Shown: positions 34,007-45,664, numbered from the stretch's first letter. The stretch: 64,000 nucleotides of DNA from Lytechinus variegatus (GCF_018143015.1 NC_054753.1:27855462-27919461), one strand, 5' to 3'. Notes: a model not told the origin generated them from the letters alone. Program-made: numbers and translations.

Positions 34007-35439
34007 ATGAATGCAGACAGAAACGACACCTCTTGCAACACTTCGTTGGTAAACGACAACGCATCTGACTTTCGGAGTAATCATGGTTGTCAAGAGCAAA
34101 CCTACAACGCGATCTCTCACTTGAGTGGGATCACAGCAGGAATTGGATTGGTTTGTACCGCCATGACTTTATTCAGCATTATCTCACATCGCCGACTTCG
34201 GAAGAAACGCAACGTTTTCCCGTTCAACATCGTTCTCGCCGATTGCCTGTTGGATGTCGTCCTTCTCTTTGATTACATCATATGGGCATCAAACGTTTCG
34301 GTGAGTTTGGTGAGGGTTTAGGAGAGATTTTGAAACGTGATTAATTAATAATTATAATAATAATACTAATGATAATGATAATAATAATAATAATAAGTCT
34401 TATTTACTCCGGGTAGCCACTCTATAAGCTGTAAACTGTTCTTCTACATTCTCATACGTCGAACGCCTAATAAGAAGGCAGAAGGTCCCATTTTTATAAG
34501 TCATAAAGAGGACCACTAATTAACTTTGATTTGGCTTCACATGTAAGCACAAAGAAATGGGCGTAAAAAATTGAAAGCGAGGGAGCAAAACGGTGAGCAA
34601 AAAATGTGAAATCGGAGGATTTCGTTCATACTTTTCGGGAATCGAATGAAAATCTTCAACAAAAAATGTGACTTTTAAAATTTCTGGGGGCAAACTACCC
34701 CTGCCCCCCTTGCTGCGTACGGCCATGAACAAAGACATAGTCAGCATGATCAGCTACTTGATTTCATATCAAGTTCTAATGTTTCCTCTTTTGACTACAG
34801 TACGATGGTTGGTTGGAGGTGGTGATCCCTATAGCTTACATGACGGCACAACTGGTATCTACTGCCAGGATTCTGCTTGTAGCTGTAGAACAACTCATCG
34901 TCTTTAGGTTTGATCCATTCGGCAACATTCTCACGGCGTTTCGTCGAACTATCGTGTGCTTAATAACGTGGGGTATTACATTCGTGGTGGCAACGTGTAT
35001 CAGGCTGTCCAAAAAAAGCCCACGACTTCGTGTATATCTGTGCAATCTGTTTTTGGTCTTTACTGGTTTGTGCTACGCGATCTCATTCCGAATCATCACC
35101 GGGACACCTACTGCAGCGGCCGCAGGAACAGCTCAGCTAATGGATCGCCGCATGGAGAATAAGCGAGTCCTTATGACCTACGCCCTCATATTGGGTACGA
35201 CTATGGTCCTGTTAACTTTGCCGGATTTCCTCACGTTCTTGATTGGAAAATTCTACTATTCGGCATGTTTGAACATTGGCTGGATGGTTCTGTTATCCGT
35301 AAATACGGTGACAAATACCTTTATTTATTGGGGGCGACTGAAAGAATTCCGTGCCGTTGCACCGTGCTGTAAATCTGATCAAGTGAAAGAAAGAGCGATG
35401 ACCGATTTCTCACTTCATACAATTAATAATTTCAATTAA
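34007..35439 (+). CDS. Rhodopsin-like (class A) GPCR, two exons, divergent paralogue
   Basis: Exon 1 is 34007-34300 (98 codons, donor GTGAGT at 34301). Exon 2 is 34801-35439, after CTACAG. A phase 0 join gives 310 residues, the same structure as the minus-strand gene at 29411-30957. The two N-termini are nearly identical (NDTSCNTSLVNDNAS here, NDTSYNTSLVNDNAS there), while the second exon has diverged more. TM3 ends in EQLIVFRF, so both Asp and Arg of DRY are gone. TM7 carries NTFIY. The C-terminal tail has a CC pair after TM7 (APCCKS), possibly palmitoylated. Both copies keep intact frames and splice sites, which suggests that both are functional. Ligand unknown. Confidence 0.82.
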
Positions 35440-35496
35440 ATTGATATTTAAGGATATCAAACGAACTATTCTGGCAAACCTATATAATACATTTTT

Positions 35497-35745
35497 AGCC
35501 GGAGCAGTTGCCCCCCCCCGTTCGTCTGGCCGAGATTGTGAAAAAAAACATTTTTTCTGAAAATATTCACAAAATTCACCAAACCAAAAGTGTGCCCAAT
35601 CTTTGTACTTTAGAATTTTAGAATATGCAAAAGAGCCACATGACAAGCTCTGTAGCTTCGAACCGCTCCATTGCTATCGTGCTTCTTCGAAAATGTTTAT
35701 TTGCCCCCCCCCCCTCCTTGGACGAAAAAATCTGCGAACGGCCAT
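35497..35745. mobile_element. Dispersed repeat with C-run edges
   Basis: It starts TTGCCCCCCCCCCGTTCGTC and ends TGCGAACGGCCATGATCTG. It shares AAAATATTCACAAAATTC with the intron repeat of the receptor genes. It may be a hAT-like or other MITE; no target duplication was resolved. Confidence 0.4.
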
Positions 35746-35862
35746 GATCTGAGGTGCCTTCTGCGATAAATACAAGAAAACAGGATCTGCAGTATGCATG
35801 AATCAACATGCGATCGAGATCTCGGCGAAATCAACATTTTCGTTAGATAAAAAGTTTTTTGG

Positions 35863-36103
35863 CACAGCAAAAACTGTGGTGTTAACCGGTGTACATAGAG
35901 GACCACACCAGTTATTTTATACCGGTATTAAATTGGTGGTGTTAGTTTTACACCTATAGGTGTTATTACAACACCAATGGTTGTTACATTTACACTCTTT
36001 GGTGTCATGTTCAATCTCTAGGGTGTTATTTTAACACCTCAGGGTGTGGTCCTCTATTAACACCAATTGGTGTCAGTTTTAACACCACAGTTTTTACAGT
36101 GTG
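35863..36103. mobile_element. MITE with CACAGCAAAAACTGTGG ends and GGTGTTA repeats
   Basis: The ends CACAGCAAAAACTGTGGTG and CACCACAGTTTTTACAGTGTG are inverted, with a longer pair around AGAGGACCACACC / GGTGTGGTCCTCT. The interior is mostly GGTGTTA/TAACACC words, about ten in 240 bp. Confidence 0.7.
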
Positions 36104-36159
36104 TGTGCACGGGTGTGTCACTCTCATTCGATGCCTGGACTTAGGAGAGATGACTGGGG

Positions 36160-36370
36160 GCAACTCCCGGGGTGGGGGCACTCAGTTTATAATACATATG
36201 TGCCGCGGAGGGAACCTCCATTTTTACACCGAAATTTCCGTTCCAAGGCATAGCACTTTTGTCTTATTGAGAAAAAAAGAAGAAAGAAATCCGCTCCAAA
36301 GCTTCGCATACGGTTACGCCGCACAGTGGGCCAGAAAGAACCCAAAGTGCGCCAAAACCCTTTTGTAGGA
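36160..36370 (+). repeat. Dispersed GC-rich repeat, copy 1
   Basis: It starts CCCGGGGTGGGGGCACTCAG. Its end (GCACAGTGGGCCAGAAAG, AAAGTGCGCCAAAACC) matches 40265-40325 in reverse complement. No terminal repeats were resolved. Confidence 0.45.
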
Positions 36371-37110
36371 TCTTATTCAAAATTAGATAACCCTTTTGTT
36401 AAAGTCCATGTTTTGTTAAACTCTTTTGTTAAACTCCATGTACAGATGTGGACTGCATACCTTAGTAACTAAACTGTAGGCATGATAGGTTGCCTGGTAT
36501 TTTAACAGGCTGGGTTGTCATAATAAGTAGACTATAGTTTAACAGGTGTATAGGATTACAGACTGTGTTTCATATTTCTGTTTGGTGTGCTGGCAAGAAA
36601 AGCCAAGCCAGCTCACTCTCACTTTTGATTTTGGAGAAGAAGGTCCAATTTGGTGTGTTTCCTAACCAAGGAAAAGGGCGTGTGCCACCCTACCCAGTGC
36701 GGGGAGGTTCCTTTCTACTCGATGCCGAATTGTAAGTAATGTTTGGTTCTTACGTTTTAATATTAATACAATTCTTATGCTTAATATGGCATGTCTGTTT
36801 TCAGAAAGAAAGACAGATTTACATATATTTATATTCTGCTCATTTTGTCACCAAATGAAATCTTACTCCAGTCTTCAATGTGAATATAATTATCCTTACT
36901 AAAATGAACAAAGTTGTATTTTTGAAGTCTGTTAAAGTCAATTATATAATTGATCTACGAGAGAGAGAAATAATTATATTAGATTTCTCAACTGTTATGT
37001 ATTTTCTTGACTATCAGAAAGCTTATGCAATAGAAGCTTGTTATTCATTTACTTTGATAATAAATATGAAAGCTAATTTTGATAAGCTGATATCTTTGTG
37101 AATAGAATAT

Positions 37111-37913
37111 TGTTAGGGCCTGTGCTGTTAAGTATTTGGTCTATTCATATTTTAGACGGCTGTCAACCTAGGGTCAGCCCAGAGTAAATGTGGAGTCAAT
37201 GTAGGTCAGGGTAGCACCTACCCTCTATGTCCAGGTCATGAGTCAAAATGTCATTCGAGGGGAATGACTCACTTCAGTCAGCCGAAGCTATTGTTCGTCG
37301 GACTCGACCGTAATTCTTCCAAGTTAGAGCTTCAACTCAACTCTTGTTCTTCGTTCTTCAAGGACACGTGTCTTCTTCGCTGATGACGTCAGTCGTGTTC
37401 TTCGTCGTCGTCGTCGATCATCGGCATACTTGTTCCTCGTCATAATCGTCCAATCTTCGTAGTCGTCGTGGTTTGTCGATCTCTTCTGTTTTCGAACTCC
37501 GCATTTACCCGATTGAAGGTTTGATCAAGCAATCGATAAACTTTCCAAGATTTTCGGTAACATAATTTAAAGGCCTATTTTCCAGATCAATCTCTTCCCA
37601 TAAACTTGGGACAGTCAATGATGATTATACTCCTTCTCTATATGAAATGATTTATTGAATATCTGTTTGCAATTATACTTATGTTCTCAACGATTCAATG
37701 TAAACGACTTATTATATTTTGTGACATTAAATTGATCACTTCATTTATATCTTGAATATCCTTTGGTCTTTTATTCAGGGTGGTTAAGTAGCCTGTAGAT
37801 TAATAAGTTAATTAGAGCAGTTTCGCTCGTGACACCTTTAATAACACATTTGTACGATTAAATTTGGTAGATATGGGTAATTTCACCCGTAGAATTCAAT
37901 AAAAGTATATTCA
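37111..37913. mobile_element. Candidate solo LTR (fossil)
   Basis: The 803 bp segment starts TGTTAGGG and ends TTCA (TG...CA). It is flanked by a direct 5 bp AATAT at 37106-37110 and 37914-37918. A pyrimidine-rich GTTCTTCGTCGTCGTCG region and an AATAAAA near the right end are compatible with an LTR. No coding region or partner LTR is visible, so any element would survive only as a solo LTR. The target duplication is AT-rich and could be chance. Family not assigned. Confidence 0.35.
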
Positions 37914-38756
37914 AATATTGATGACGTCGTTAAAATACTGTTTTCTGATTGGCTGTTAACATTTGAGAAGAAATTACATGTTTCTAATTCTACAATAAGT
38001 TTCAAATTTTCAGAAACTAGTTTTAGAGAAATTTCAGCAATAAGGAAGCATATTAGTAAACAGCAAACACAGCAAGTCTGTGCTCGGGGTACAAATAATT
38101 CAATTTGTGACTTAAGTATCGCTTAAAGAGGAGCGCCCTACCATGTATCCGGAATCGTAAATTTCAAAGTGAAATTGTAAAAAATAATTCAAAGGAGTAT
38201 TTTCATTCCCTGTGTACAATGATTAACCACACCTACATAAATTAAAATGGATTGATACCAGAAGTGGACAGTGAAATCTTTAAAATAATTATTCCAATAA
38301 TAAATAATAGAGGCCGGGTCCTCTGCAGGCCCTACAAGGCCTTCCTATTTCACCAAGAACGGCGTATACAAAGTTATTATTATTATCTCTCTCTGCTATC
38401 TCACCAACCATTGTCTCTGGTGAGAGGATCTTTTAGCATACTTTGAACATCAGGGGGAAGAGGCTGTGCTTGTTGTACTCTTAAAAATTTGCTACTAATC
38501 ACAATGACACTTGTTACCATTAGTCTGTGGAAAACACATTAAGTCAATAAGACTCATAAACCAAACAATCCTTGAAATGATAATATGCACTTTCTTCTTG
38601 ATTGATTTTAACAATAATTTATAGCAAATTTAGAGCCAAGAGATAAACGAATTCATACGTGTATGTGAGGTTACAAACCCTTCATTTTTTTTTTTTGGGG
38701 GGGGGATAATATACAATTAATGCACATTTATGAGTGTGTTATGACAATGCAGCACA

Positions 38757-38834
38757 CTCGAGGGTATTTACAATTATGCGAAAGCAAGAGGCGCTTGCGC
38801 CGAGTGCTTTTGCATAATATTGTGAATGCCCGAG
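38757..38834. repeat. Near-perfect palindrome
   Basis: CTCGAGGGTATTTACAATTA and GCGAAAGCA on the left pair with TGCTTTTGC and ATAATATTGTGAATGCCCGA on the right. A second hairpin (GGCGCTTGCGCC) sits at the centre. Confidence 0.6.
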
Positions 38835-38879
38835 AGTTGCTCGCATCGTCACTAACATCACGAATCTTAAAATGTGCAT

Positions 38880-39244
38880 TGTTTTATAAAACGGGTCGGC
38901 AAAATGATTTTTTTCATGGAAATCTTGTTCAAATCCCTTCAACTTGTGTACGATCGCACAGACGAAGAGATCACAAGACTGTCAATTATGACATCACAGG
39001 CGTATCTACTATGCGCGCCTAAGTAAGCGCATCAAAATCCTAGCCAGCCTCTTTTACTGAACGCGTATCAGTTTTTACGCGCTACTGGAACTAATGCTGC
39101 ACAAAAATTGCACGGTGTTGCACAAAAAATGCACAGTGCTGCACGAAAAATGCACGACTGGAAGGTTGCGCATAATTAAAGCATGAACACGTGACTTGAA
39201 TACGCACTCACCATTGGCTACATCCTTGAACCCGTTTTATAAAT
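38880..39244. mobile_element. MITE-like element with TTTTATAAAACGGGT ends
   Basis: TTTTATAAAACGGGT at the left is mirrored by ACCCGTTTTATAAA at the right. No coding capacity and no clear target duplication. Confidence 0.4.
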
Positions 39245-39655
39245 ACTAATAATGATAATGCAACATATACATGTCACGTATATGTTCTTTACACATTTTC
39301 ATATTTTGGCAGAAAACTGAGTGAGACCAATCACATCCCTAGTCATGTGTGTTATAGCGATATACAGTAGCCCTTACTTGGTTTATAAACAACAAAACAA
39401 ATTAATAATCTTACCCGGGAATCTTACCTTAAGAATTAATCTTCTCAGAGTGACAGCATATCAGATATACACGGGATTGAACAGTTTGACATCAAAATGA
39501 ATATGTTTTACATGTATTATTATATAGTTAGTGGAAGTGGAAATGAAAGCTTGTCTTTATGTTTTATCGAAAATACTTTAGGAAGATTACCAGTCAAAAG
39601 AACCAGACACTTGAGCCAGACATCACTCCCCTCTCTCCCTCTCTCCCACCCACAG

Positions 39656-39823
39656 ATATACGGTCTTATACGGTCCCGAAGGGAACGGGGAGTTTGTTAA
39701 TGTCATCCGCAACGTTCGGCTCGCGCAGAATGGGACACTAACTTGGAACGATTTTTGTGACAAATACGGTGAACATGTGGTTGGAAAATTGGTTATATCT
39801 CCAGAAAATGCACGTATATGCAG
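39656..39823 (+). other. Candidate isolated protein-coding exon
   Basis: A strong polypyrimidine tract and acceptor (CTCTCCCACCCACAG) precede 168 bp open in one frame, followed by a donor (CAG then GTACAT). Translated from 39657 it reads YTVLYGPEGNGEFVNVIRNV and then RLAQNGTLTWNDFCDKYGEH, a balanced composition unlike neighbouring noise. Both splice junctions are phase 2, so the exon is symmetric. I do not recognise the domain and found no partner exon nearby. It may belong to a gene with long introns or be an exon left from a decayed copy. Confidence 0.45.
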
Positions 39824-40230
39824 GTACATTTGGTATCATTGTAAAGCATGAACTATAAAAAGACCGTCATGGTATTTACAGTGCAACAACCGGTAGCAAT
39901 TTGTAAAAGAAATGCTCATGAAAAAAAAATTGCTAAAACCCCCCATTGTCAAATGGTTTCGTCCAAAATTACCTCTGAAGGGATTATCATTTTATTTTGA
40001 AAACTTTTGATCACTTAAAACAATCATTCATCAAAGAGTACCGTGAATTAGAAATAAATTAAGCAATCCGTTTTGTTAAAACAGTGAAATATCTAAAACG
40101 TGTCATTTTCACATGCGGTAGCCGTAAAGGTCATTTTCCGGTAATATTGAATAAAATGGGCAACTAATAATCAATTTCATGGAGAAATATTGTATGGAGA
40201 CATCCTACAGGTTCTTATCTTTGCTTAGAA

Positions 40231-40580
40231 CATGAAAAAAAACAAAATTTGTTTCATGACCAAAAACCAGTTTTGGCGCACTTTTGCTCTCTCCTGACCC
40301 ACTGTGCGCCGTTCCTACGCCGTTCCGGTCGCATTGAACTGCGGTGCAATTTTGGTGAAAAGCGGCCGCCGAGCGCTGTCCGACCATCGTCCTGCGCGAG
40401 CGCAACCGGCGGAGGCCGCATCATGCACGCATGCCCGTTCCATAGGGGTGCATACGCACGTACTCACACGCTGGCGATCCGTTCCAAGGACCCCCGTTTT
40501 CACAAAATTGTAGTTCAGAAGCCCGTTCCGAGGACCCCGTTTTTTGTCTCGCCCGCGGCACACGGGTCTCTATAAGTCCC
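40231..40580 (-). repeat. Dispersed GC-rich repeat, copy 2 (inverted)
   Basis: This GC-rich island stands out from AT-rich surroundings. Part (GTTTTGGCGCACTTTTGC...CCCACTGTGCGCC) is the inverted counterpart of 36315-36362. The rest contains direct repeats of CCGTTCCAAGGACCCCCG and CCGTTCCGAGGACCCCG. Confidence 0.45.
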
Positions 40581-40844
40581 AGTTCTGGGGCTTGATTAAA
40601 AAAACGGAGTCACCAGTCGTACGTAATATCATTCGTAACTTACAAACTGCCTTATGAAACGGCCCCCTGAGATAATGATTGACCAGAATCTCTGTAGATA
40701 AATGGCGTGGAATGATCCTGATACAATACCGCCATCTGTTGACTTTAATATAATAATCTAAGTGAGATATGAAGACACTTTTGATGTTAAGAAGGTTGGA
40801 AGACGATTCACCGGAAATATATAAATCAAGCGTTGCTAAAAGAT

Positions 40845-41010
40845 AGAGAGAGAAAGGAGATACAGATAGATAGATAGATGGATAGATAGATAAATCGATT
40901 GACAAAGACAAATAGAAATAAGATATGAGACGAAGAGAAAGAGAGGGAGAGACAGAGTTATGATAAGAGAGAGGAACATGATATAGACACAGAGAGAGAA
41001 AGAGGGAGAT
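40845..41010. repeat. GATA/GAGA purine microsatellite
   Basis: Mixed ATAG and GAGA runs with interruptions; any frames here are compositional. Confidence 0.85.
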
Positions 41011-42361
41011 AGAGCATTTGCAGAAACAGTTCCATTTGATCATATAAAAAAAAATAATAATTTGCTATTCCCCAACACTTGCTTCTGATTGGTTGAAAGT
41101 CACATTGCAATTGATTTATGGAAATGCGATTGATAACAACCCTTTCTGCAAACGGTCCTTGATAAGACAATATTGCAGAGAAAGTCAATATTTGAGTTCA
41201 AGCTGTAGATAGAATTGTTTCCTGTGCAGTGGTGCTGTATTTTGAGGTGTAGAGACATCATGCTCCGGCAACTGCCATTTGCTTGCTTGAACTGCCTCAT
41301 GCAATGAGCCAGAACTTTTCTAGGACCGATTAGATGTGACGTGCTAAAATAATTAGATTGTTGTTTTAGTCAAGAGTTTAGTGTAAGTTAGGCAACATTG
41401 AAGTAATTTGACAAGTTATTTTTTGTGTGGATTTTATCTCATGCCAAGGAGGCACATGAACCTATTAAAAGCATGAAAGATAGCCCCAGTATAGAGCCCC
41501 CCCCTCATTTTTAAACAAAAAGCATACCGTATGGGTAACCTCAACTTATCCCCAAAAAGTGTAATGTGAATTTTGAGGAAAAACAAATATATACAGAGAT
41601 ACCTACCATTCAGATGGGGAAAAAAGATTTTTTCTGGAAAAACTATTTTTGCTGGAAAGCCAGATACAACTCAAATACACTTAGGTTTGTTTCAAATACA
41701 GACAATCAACTAAACTTGACAGTAAGAACACTTTTGATAATAATAATAATGTTAATAACAGTAATAATCACTATCGATAACACTGGTTATCAATTCTTTA
41801 ACTATTATGTGCATGTATCCATGCTGCTGAGTGCTCAAGGCAATATCATTGTACGCAAGGGAGGCTTTCCTGGTCACATACACTGTTATCCTTAAACTAA
41901 AAGAAGTTCCTGCAGCAGAGTCTCGAGAACACCTGTAATCTTACCAGATTGCGTAATCTTACAGGAAATTGGTATGTGGTGTGTGTAATCTTACAAATTT
42001 CCTTAAATAAAACACTCTTTTCCCCTTTTTCTAACAGACCTGTTCTGTTAAATTGCAGAAAAATTCCTGTTTCATGAATTTAAAGAATGATTCTGGTATT
42101 GCTTTCTGCAAAATCTTCTTTTATTTTTCTGTAAAATCAGGGTTTTTTTAACAGTGTATCAGCATTTTTAGCAGAAGTTAATGTATTATAACAGTTAAAA
42201 TGAGAACATACAAAGTAATTTTACAATAAAATACGATGTGAATAATATTTGACAAACCATATAGGCCTATATATTGAAGGATGAAATAATAGGAAGGTAT
42301 ATCCAGTAAACAGAATTATATGGATGTCAACGAGGAATATTCCTGCCAGGTGTTCATTATT

Positions 42362-42607
42362 ACATTGGGTGATTTCAAGTTCAGTGTTGACCTTTTGGTG
42401 TTGGTGTTAGGTCAATTTTTACACGATTATAACACCGAACATAAAATGAAGATGGTCCCGAAAAGTCACTCACTAGTTGTTGAGATGTCAAGAATGTGAT
42501 CTGGATCAGTTTTACAAACTCTGAAGTTTTTGAGCTAGGGGAAGCAATCCAAATTTCAACACCAACACCAACACTGAGGCCAACACCGTACTTGAAATCA
42601 CCCATTG
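42362..42607. mobile_element. MITE, GGGTGATTTCAAG ends
   Basis: ATTGGGTGATTTCAAGTTCA at the left is mirrored by TACTTGAAATCACCCATT at the right. Inner arms contain GGTGTTGGTGTTAGG and its complement. Non-coding. Confidence 0.65.
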
Positions 42608-44701
42608 AGTGGAGAAAGATAATGATGAATAGAATGCCTTACCTAAAGATTCAAGATATATACCACAGTAATGGCTGTTGGGATCCCTTTATGATTATTA
42701 TTATTATTATTTTATTTGGCATTCAAAAAACAAAGAATACAAACAGATCAAAGACAAGATCAATCAAACTTGTACATGATAGAGAAAATAAGACCTGGAT
42801 GAGAGTTGGAGAGGCTGCCTGGGTATGGAAAAGGCTAACTTAATAGCCATAACCCACAGGTCTTCCTCCCCAAACCTCCCAACCCCATCCAGGTCATAAC
42901 ACTAATGGTGAAAATAAAAATAAAATGAAGATATTTAGAATCGGCAAAATACAATGGTCATACATGTGACTTTGTCACCTCAAGTCAACCCCCACAATAC
43001 CTCCCCCAATCACATCATTATGTATCTACAAGCATTAGGATGATAAGCATCAAACATTAAAGCAATCGTAAATTTAAAATTATTAGTATTGTGTGAGGTA
43101 ATTATTGGCATGTGCAAAACATTCAATATACTAGCTCTATAGGACTGATTATGAATCAGTAAAGGTTTGGTGTTACGGATTATTTTTGGCATGACAAAAC
43201 AGTTTCTTTTGATGCAGTGTGGTTATTTATTTTAAATAATGTGAACAGGATATGCTTCATGATGTGGACTTGACAGTGGATTATTTGAAAAGTGGTATTT
43301 ATTAGAATGAGGTAACTTGAAGTTGTTGAGATTTGATAACCTTGTTTTGGTTTGCTGGTAATAGACATGCATATTGGTATCTGTGTACTTTGGAAATTCA
43401 TGAGAGGTATTCAATGATTATGTGATTTGATGAAACTTTACTTGCAGTTTAATAGAAATGATTTTTTTATATATAGTTTTTTTTATATAGCTACAGAGAT
43501 TTTGTTTAATTTATTTTAAAGCTTTATCAAAAACAGGCTTGATGTGGCTATTAGAGAGGTATTTCCAATGTTTGCTTGAATAGTGACTGGTAAGAAGTGA
43601 ATGCAATAATTCATTATATTCTCTTCCTTCACACATTTGTATTATAGTGCAGGCGCGTACGCAGGATTTTTGAAAGGGGGGGGGGGGGGTTTCGAGCTGA
43701 ATTTTTTTTTTAAATCTCCCGCCCAGTCTCTAAAAAGTGATGAGCGGGGGGGGGGAGGTGATGATTCTTTTTTTTCAGCGCTGCAAATAAGACAATAACA
43801 TTTAAGTGGGGATGGGTATGTAACAGTGCGGTCATGACCCGCGAGCGAGCAGAAATGTTCTCGTTTTTGCGTTGAAAACATAACCTTTTTGTCAATAGTT
43901 TGTTGGTATCATAGTCGATGCTACATGTCCTTCGGATCGTAGCACTCATGATATGGCCAACCGCGTAGCCAGGATTTCATTTTGGAGGGGGCGGTAAATG
44001 CACGCAAAGCGTGCCAACACTTACAGAGCGCGCAAAGCGCGCTCCCTAGGGGGTGGGTGCAGGGAGGGGGAGTTTCCCCCTCCCGCGCGAAGCGCGAAGC
44101 GTTTAGTGTTTCATAAATTAAAATGAAAAGGAGCCGTTTCTCTTGTCTCTAGTACCTCCAATTCGGTTGACTATATTGCGATTTTGAACCTTGTTTTCAA
44201 AAGTGATTGTAAACGCACAAAAGAGGTATACAATGGAGGAAATTAAAATGATAATAACTCCGCGCGAAGCGCGGAAGCTAAAGTGATTTATCAATTTTTC
44301 TTGCCATAAAAAGGGTCCCGAGAAAAGGGTATTCTCAAAGATATATTGAAACTTTCTTTGGAAAGATCAGATTTGATTACAAACAATTTAGCATCAGTGC
44401 ATATTTTTAACTCGCAAAACAGAGGAGAATATTGGTAGAGAAAGATATTCCTCCCCGCGATGAGCAATGAAACTCTGAAATTTCAAAGGGCGGACGTTTC
44501 ATCAAATGTAGATATCTCTAATACCCAATCGTCTCTAATTCAATTGATTTTCTAAGATTATTGAACTTCATTACAAGGAAAATGGTGCGCATAAAGTTGA
44601 AACTTCTGTGATTTATTGAAATTATCTATCTATATAATAACAGACTAAAGCTGAATGAAGCAAAAACTGAATTTCTGGTAGTAGGTTCACCATATAACCT
44701 T

Positions 44702-44990
44702 AATAATAATAATAATAATAATAGGCATTTATATAGCGCCATCTATCTAGAAATATTCTATTCCGAGGCGCGTTGTTATTATTATTACCCCGGCTTTAGC
44801 TCGAGCTGCCTCTCAGCGCTCATGCATTCAAGGAATTAATCCTACCGGGTACCCATTCACCTCACCTGGGTCGAGTGCAGCACAATGTGGATAAATTTCT
44901 TGCTGAAGGAAATTACGCCATGGCTGGGATTCGAACCCACGACCCTCTGTTTCAAAGTCAGAAGACTTATCTACTGGGCCACAACGCTCC
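44702..44990 (-). mobile_element. tRNA-derived SINE nested in the L2-like LINE
   Basis: On the minus strand: head GGAGCGTTGTGGCCCAGTAG, B box GTGGGTTCGAATCCC, body with GGTGAGGTGAATGGGTACCC and an (ATT)n tail. A 5 bp duplication ACCTT lies at 44697-44701 and 44991-44995, and the LINE frame continues cleanly on both sides. Confidence 0.85.
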
Positions 44991-45002
44991 ACCTTCGTGG
45001 GT

Positions 45003-45664
45003 TAGATAATATTTTTATTGATATTGGTAGATCCCAAGTCTTACCATCCACTTCAATTAAGAGTCTTGGTGTATATTTGGATAGTAAAATGTCTATGACA
45101 CAGCAAATTGATTTTTTATGTAAATCTGTTAGGTTTCAATTAAGAAATATATGTCGCATACGAAAGTACATAACAGTAGATGCATGTCATCATGCGGTAC
45201 GTAGTCATGTACTATCTCGGATCGATTATTGTAATGCACTCCTTGCAGAAGTTCCCCAAATTCATGTAAGGCGACTACAGAGTCTGCAAAACTGGGCAGC
45301 ACGTATTATTCACAAAGTTGACCGTAGACATGATGCTATTCCATTAATAAGGGCATTACACTGGCTACCAGTTAAACAAAGAATATTATTTAAGATTCTT
45401 TTGTATGTATATAAATCATTTCATGATCATGTACCAATGTATATCAAGGGGGCACTTCGGGTTCATTATCCTAAACGAGAAGGTTTGCGGTCTAGTGGAG
45501 ATCATCTTCGACTAACCTATCAGACAACCCGGAGTAAGGCTGGTGAACGTAGTTTTACTGTTGCTGCGGCAAAAGAATGGAACAAGCTTCCCATGACATT
45601 AAGATCTGAAACTTCTCTTCATAGATTTAAGAAACAGTTGAAAACGTACTTGTATCCAGGATAG
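45003..45664 (+). pseudogene. C-terminal part of L2-like reverse transcriptase
   Basis: About 220 residues of the post-palm and C-terminal region are open: SLGVYLDSKMSM, RIDYCNALLAEVPQIHVRRL, ALHWLPVKQRILFKILLYVY and a final FKKQLKTYLYPG. This order is typical of L2/CR1 LINEs. The first ~40 codons of the longer frame starting at 44885 come from the SINE and are not part of the protein. Not functional: the catalytic palm is absent. Confidence 0.85.

Larger units (their letters stand above)
29290..35620. repeat. Large inverted duplication carrying two receptor genes
   Basis: The left arm, about 29290-31480, and right arm, about 33435-35620, are reverse-complement paralogues with a ~1.95 kb spacer. 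Homology covers both exons, the intron including its repeat, the 5' flank (the TTTTATGAATACGGAGGGG tract) and parts of the 3' flank. Ends are visual estimates. Confidence 0.85.
35621..37110. other. Repeat-rich spacer, no gene
   Basis: Contains a GGTGTTA-rich MITE (35863-36103) and one arm of a dispersed GC-rich repeat (about 36160-36370). About 36380-37110 is AT-rich sequence in which I recognise nothing. Confidence 0.5.
37914..39655. other. Spacer with palindrome and MITE
   Basis: Contains a 78 bp palindrome (38757-38834) and an inverted-repeat element (38880-39244). Three successive CACAAAAATGCAC-type units lie near 39095-39160. A large rearrangement cannot be excluded. No gene is supported. 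Confidence 0.45.
39824..43649. other. Repeat-rich region, no gene supported
   Basis: Holds the second GC-rich repeat (40231-40580), a purine/GATA microsatellite (40845-41010), a MITE (42362-42607) and (ATT)n tracts near 42690 that look like a reverse-strand LINE or SINE tail. CTGTAAAATC/GTTAAAAAAAC repeat text lies near 42030-42160. The frame at 41566-41895 has no recognisable domain and is not called. Confidence 0.45.

Noticed and set aside
36880-37101. 73-residue frame immediately left of the candidate LTR
   Set aside because: No similarity to gag, pol or any domain I know; AT-rich composition explains it.
41566-41895. 109-residue frame
   Set aside because: No domain, AT-rich with Ile/Thr runs, no splice or start support.
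44885-45002. N-terminal 40 residues of the frame ending at 45664
   Set aside because: Derived from the reverse-strand SINE; only the part after 45003 is LINE protein.
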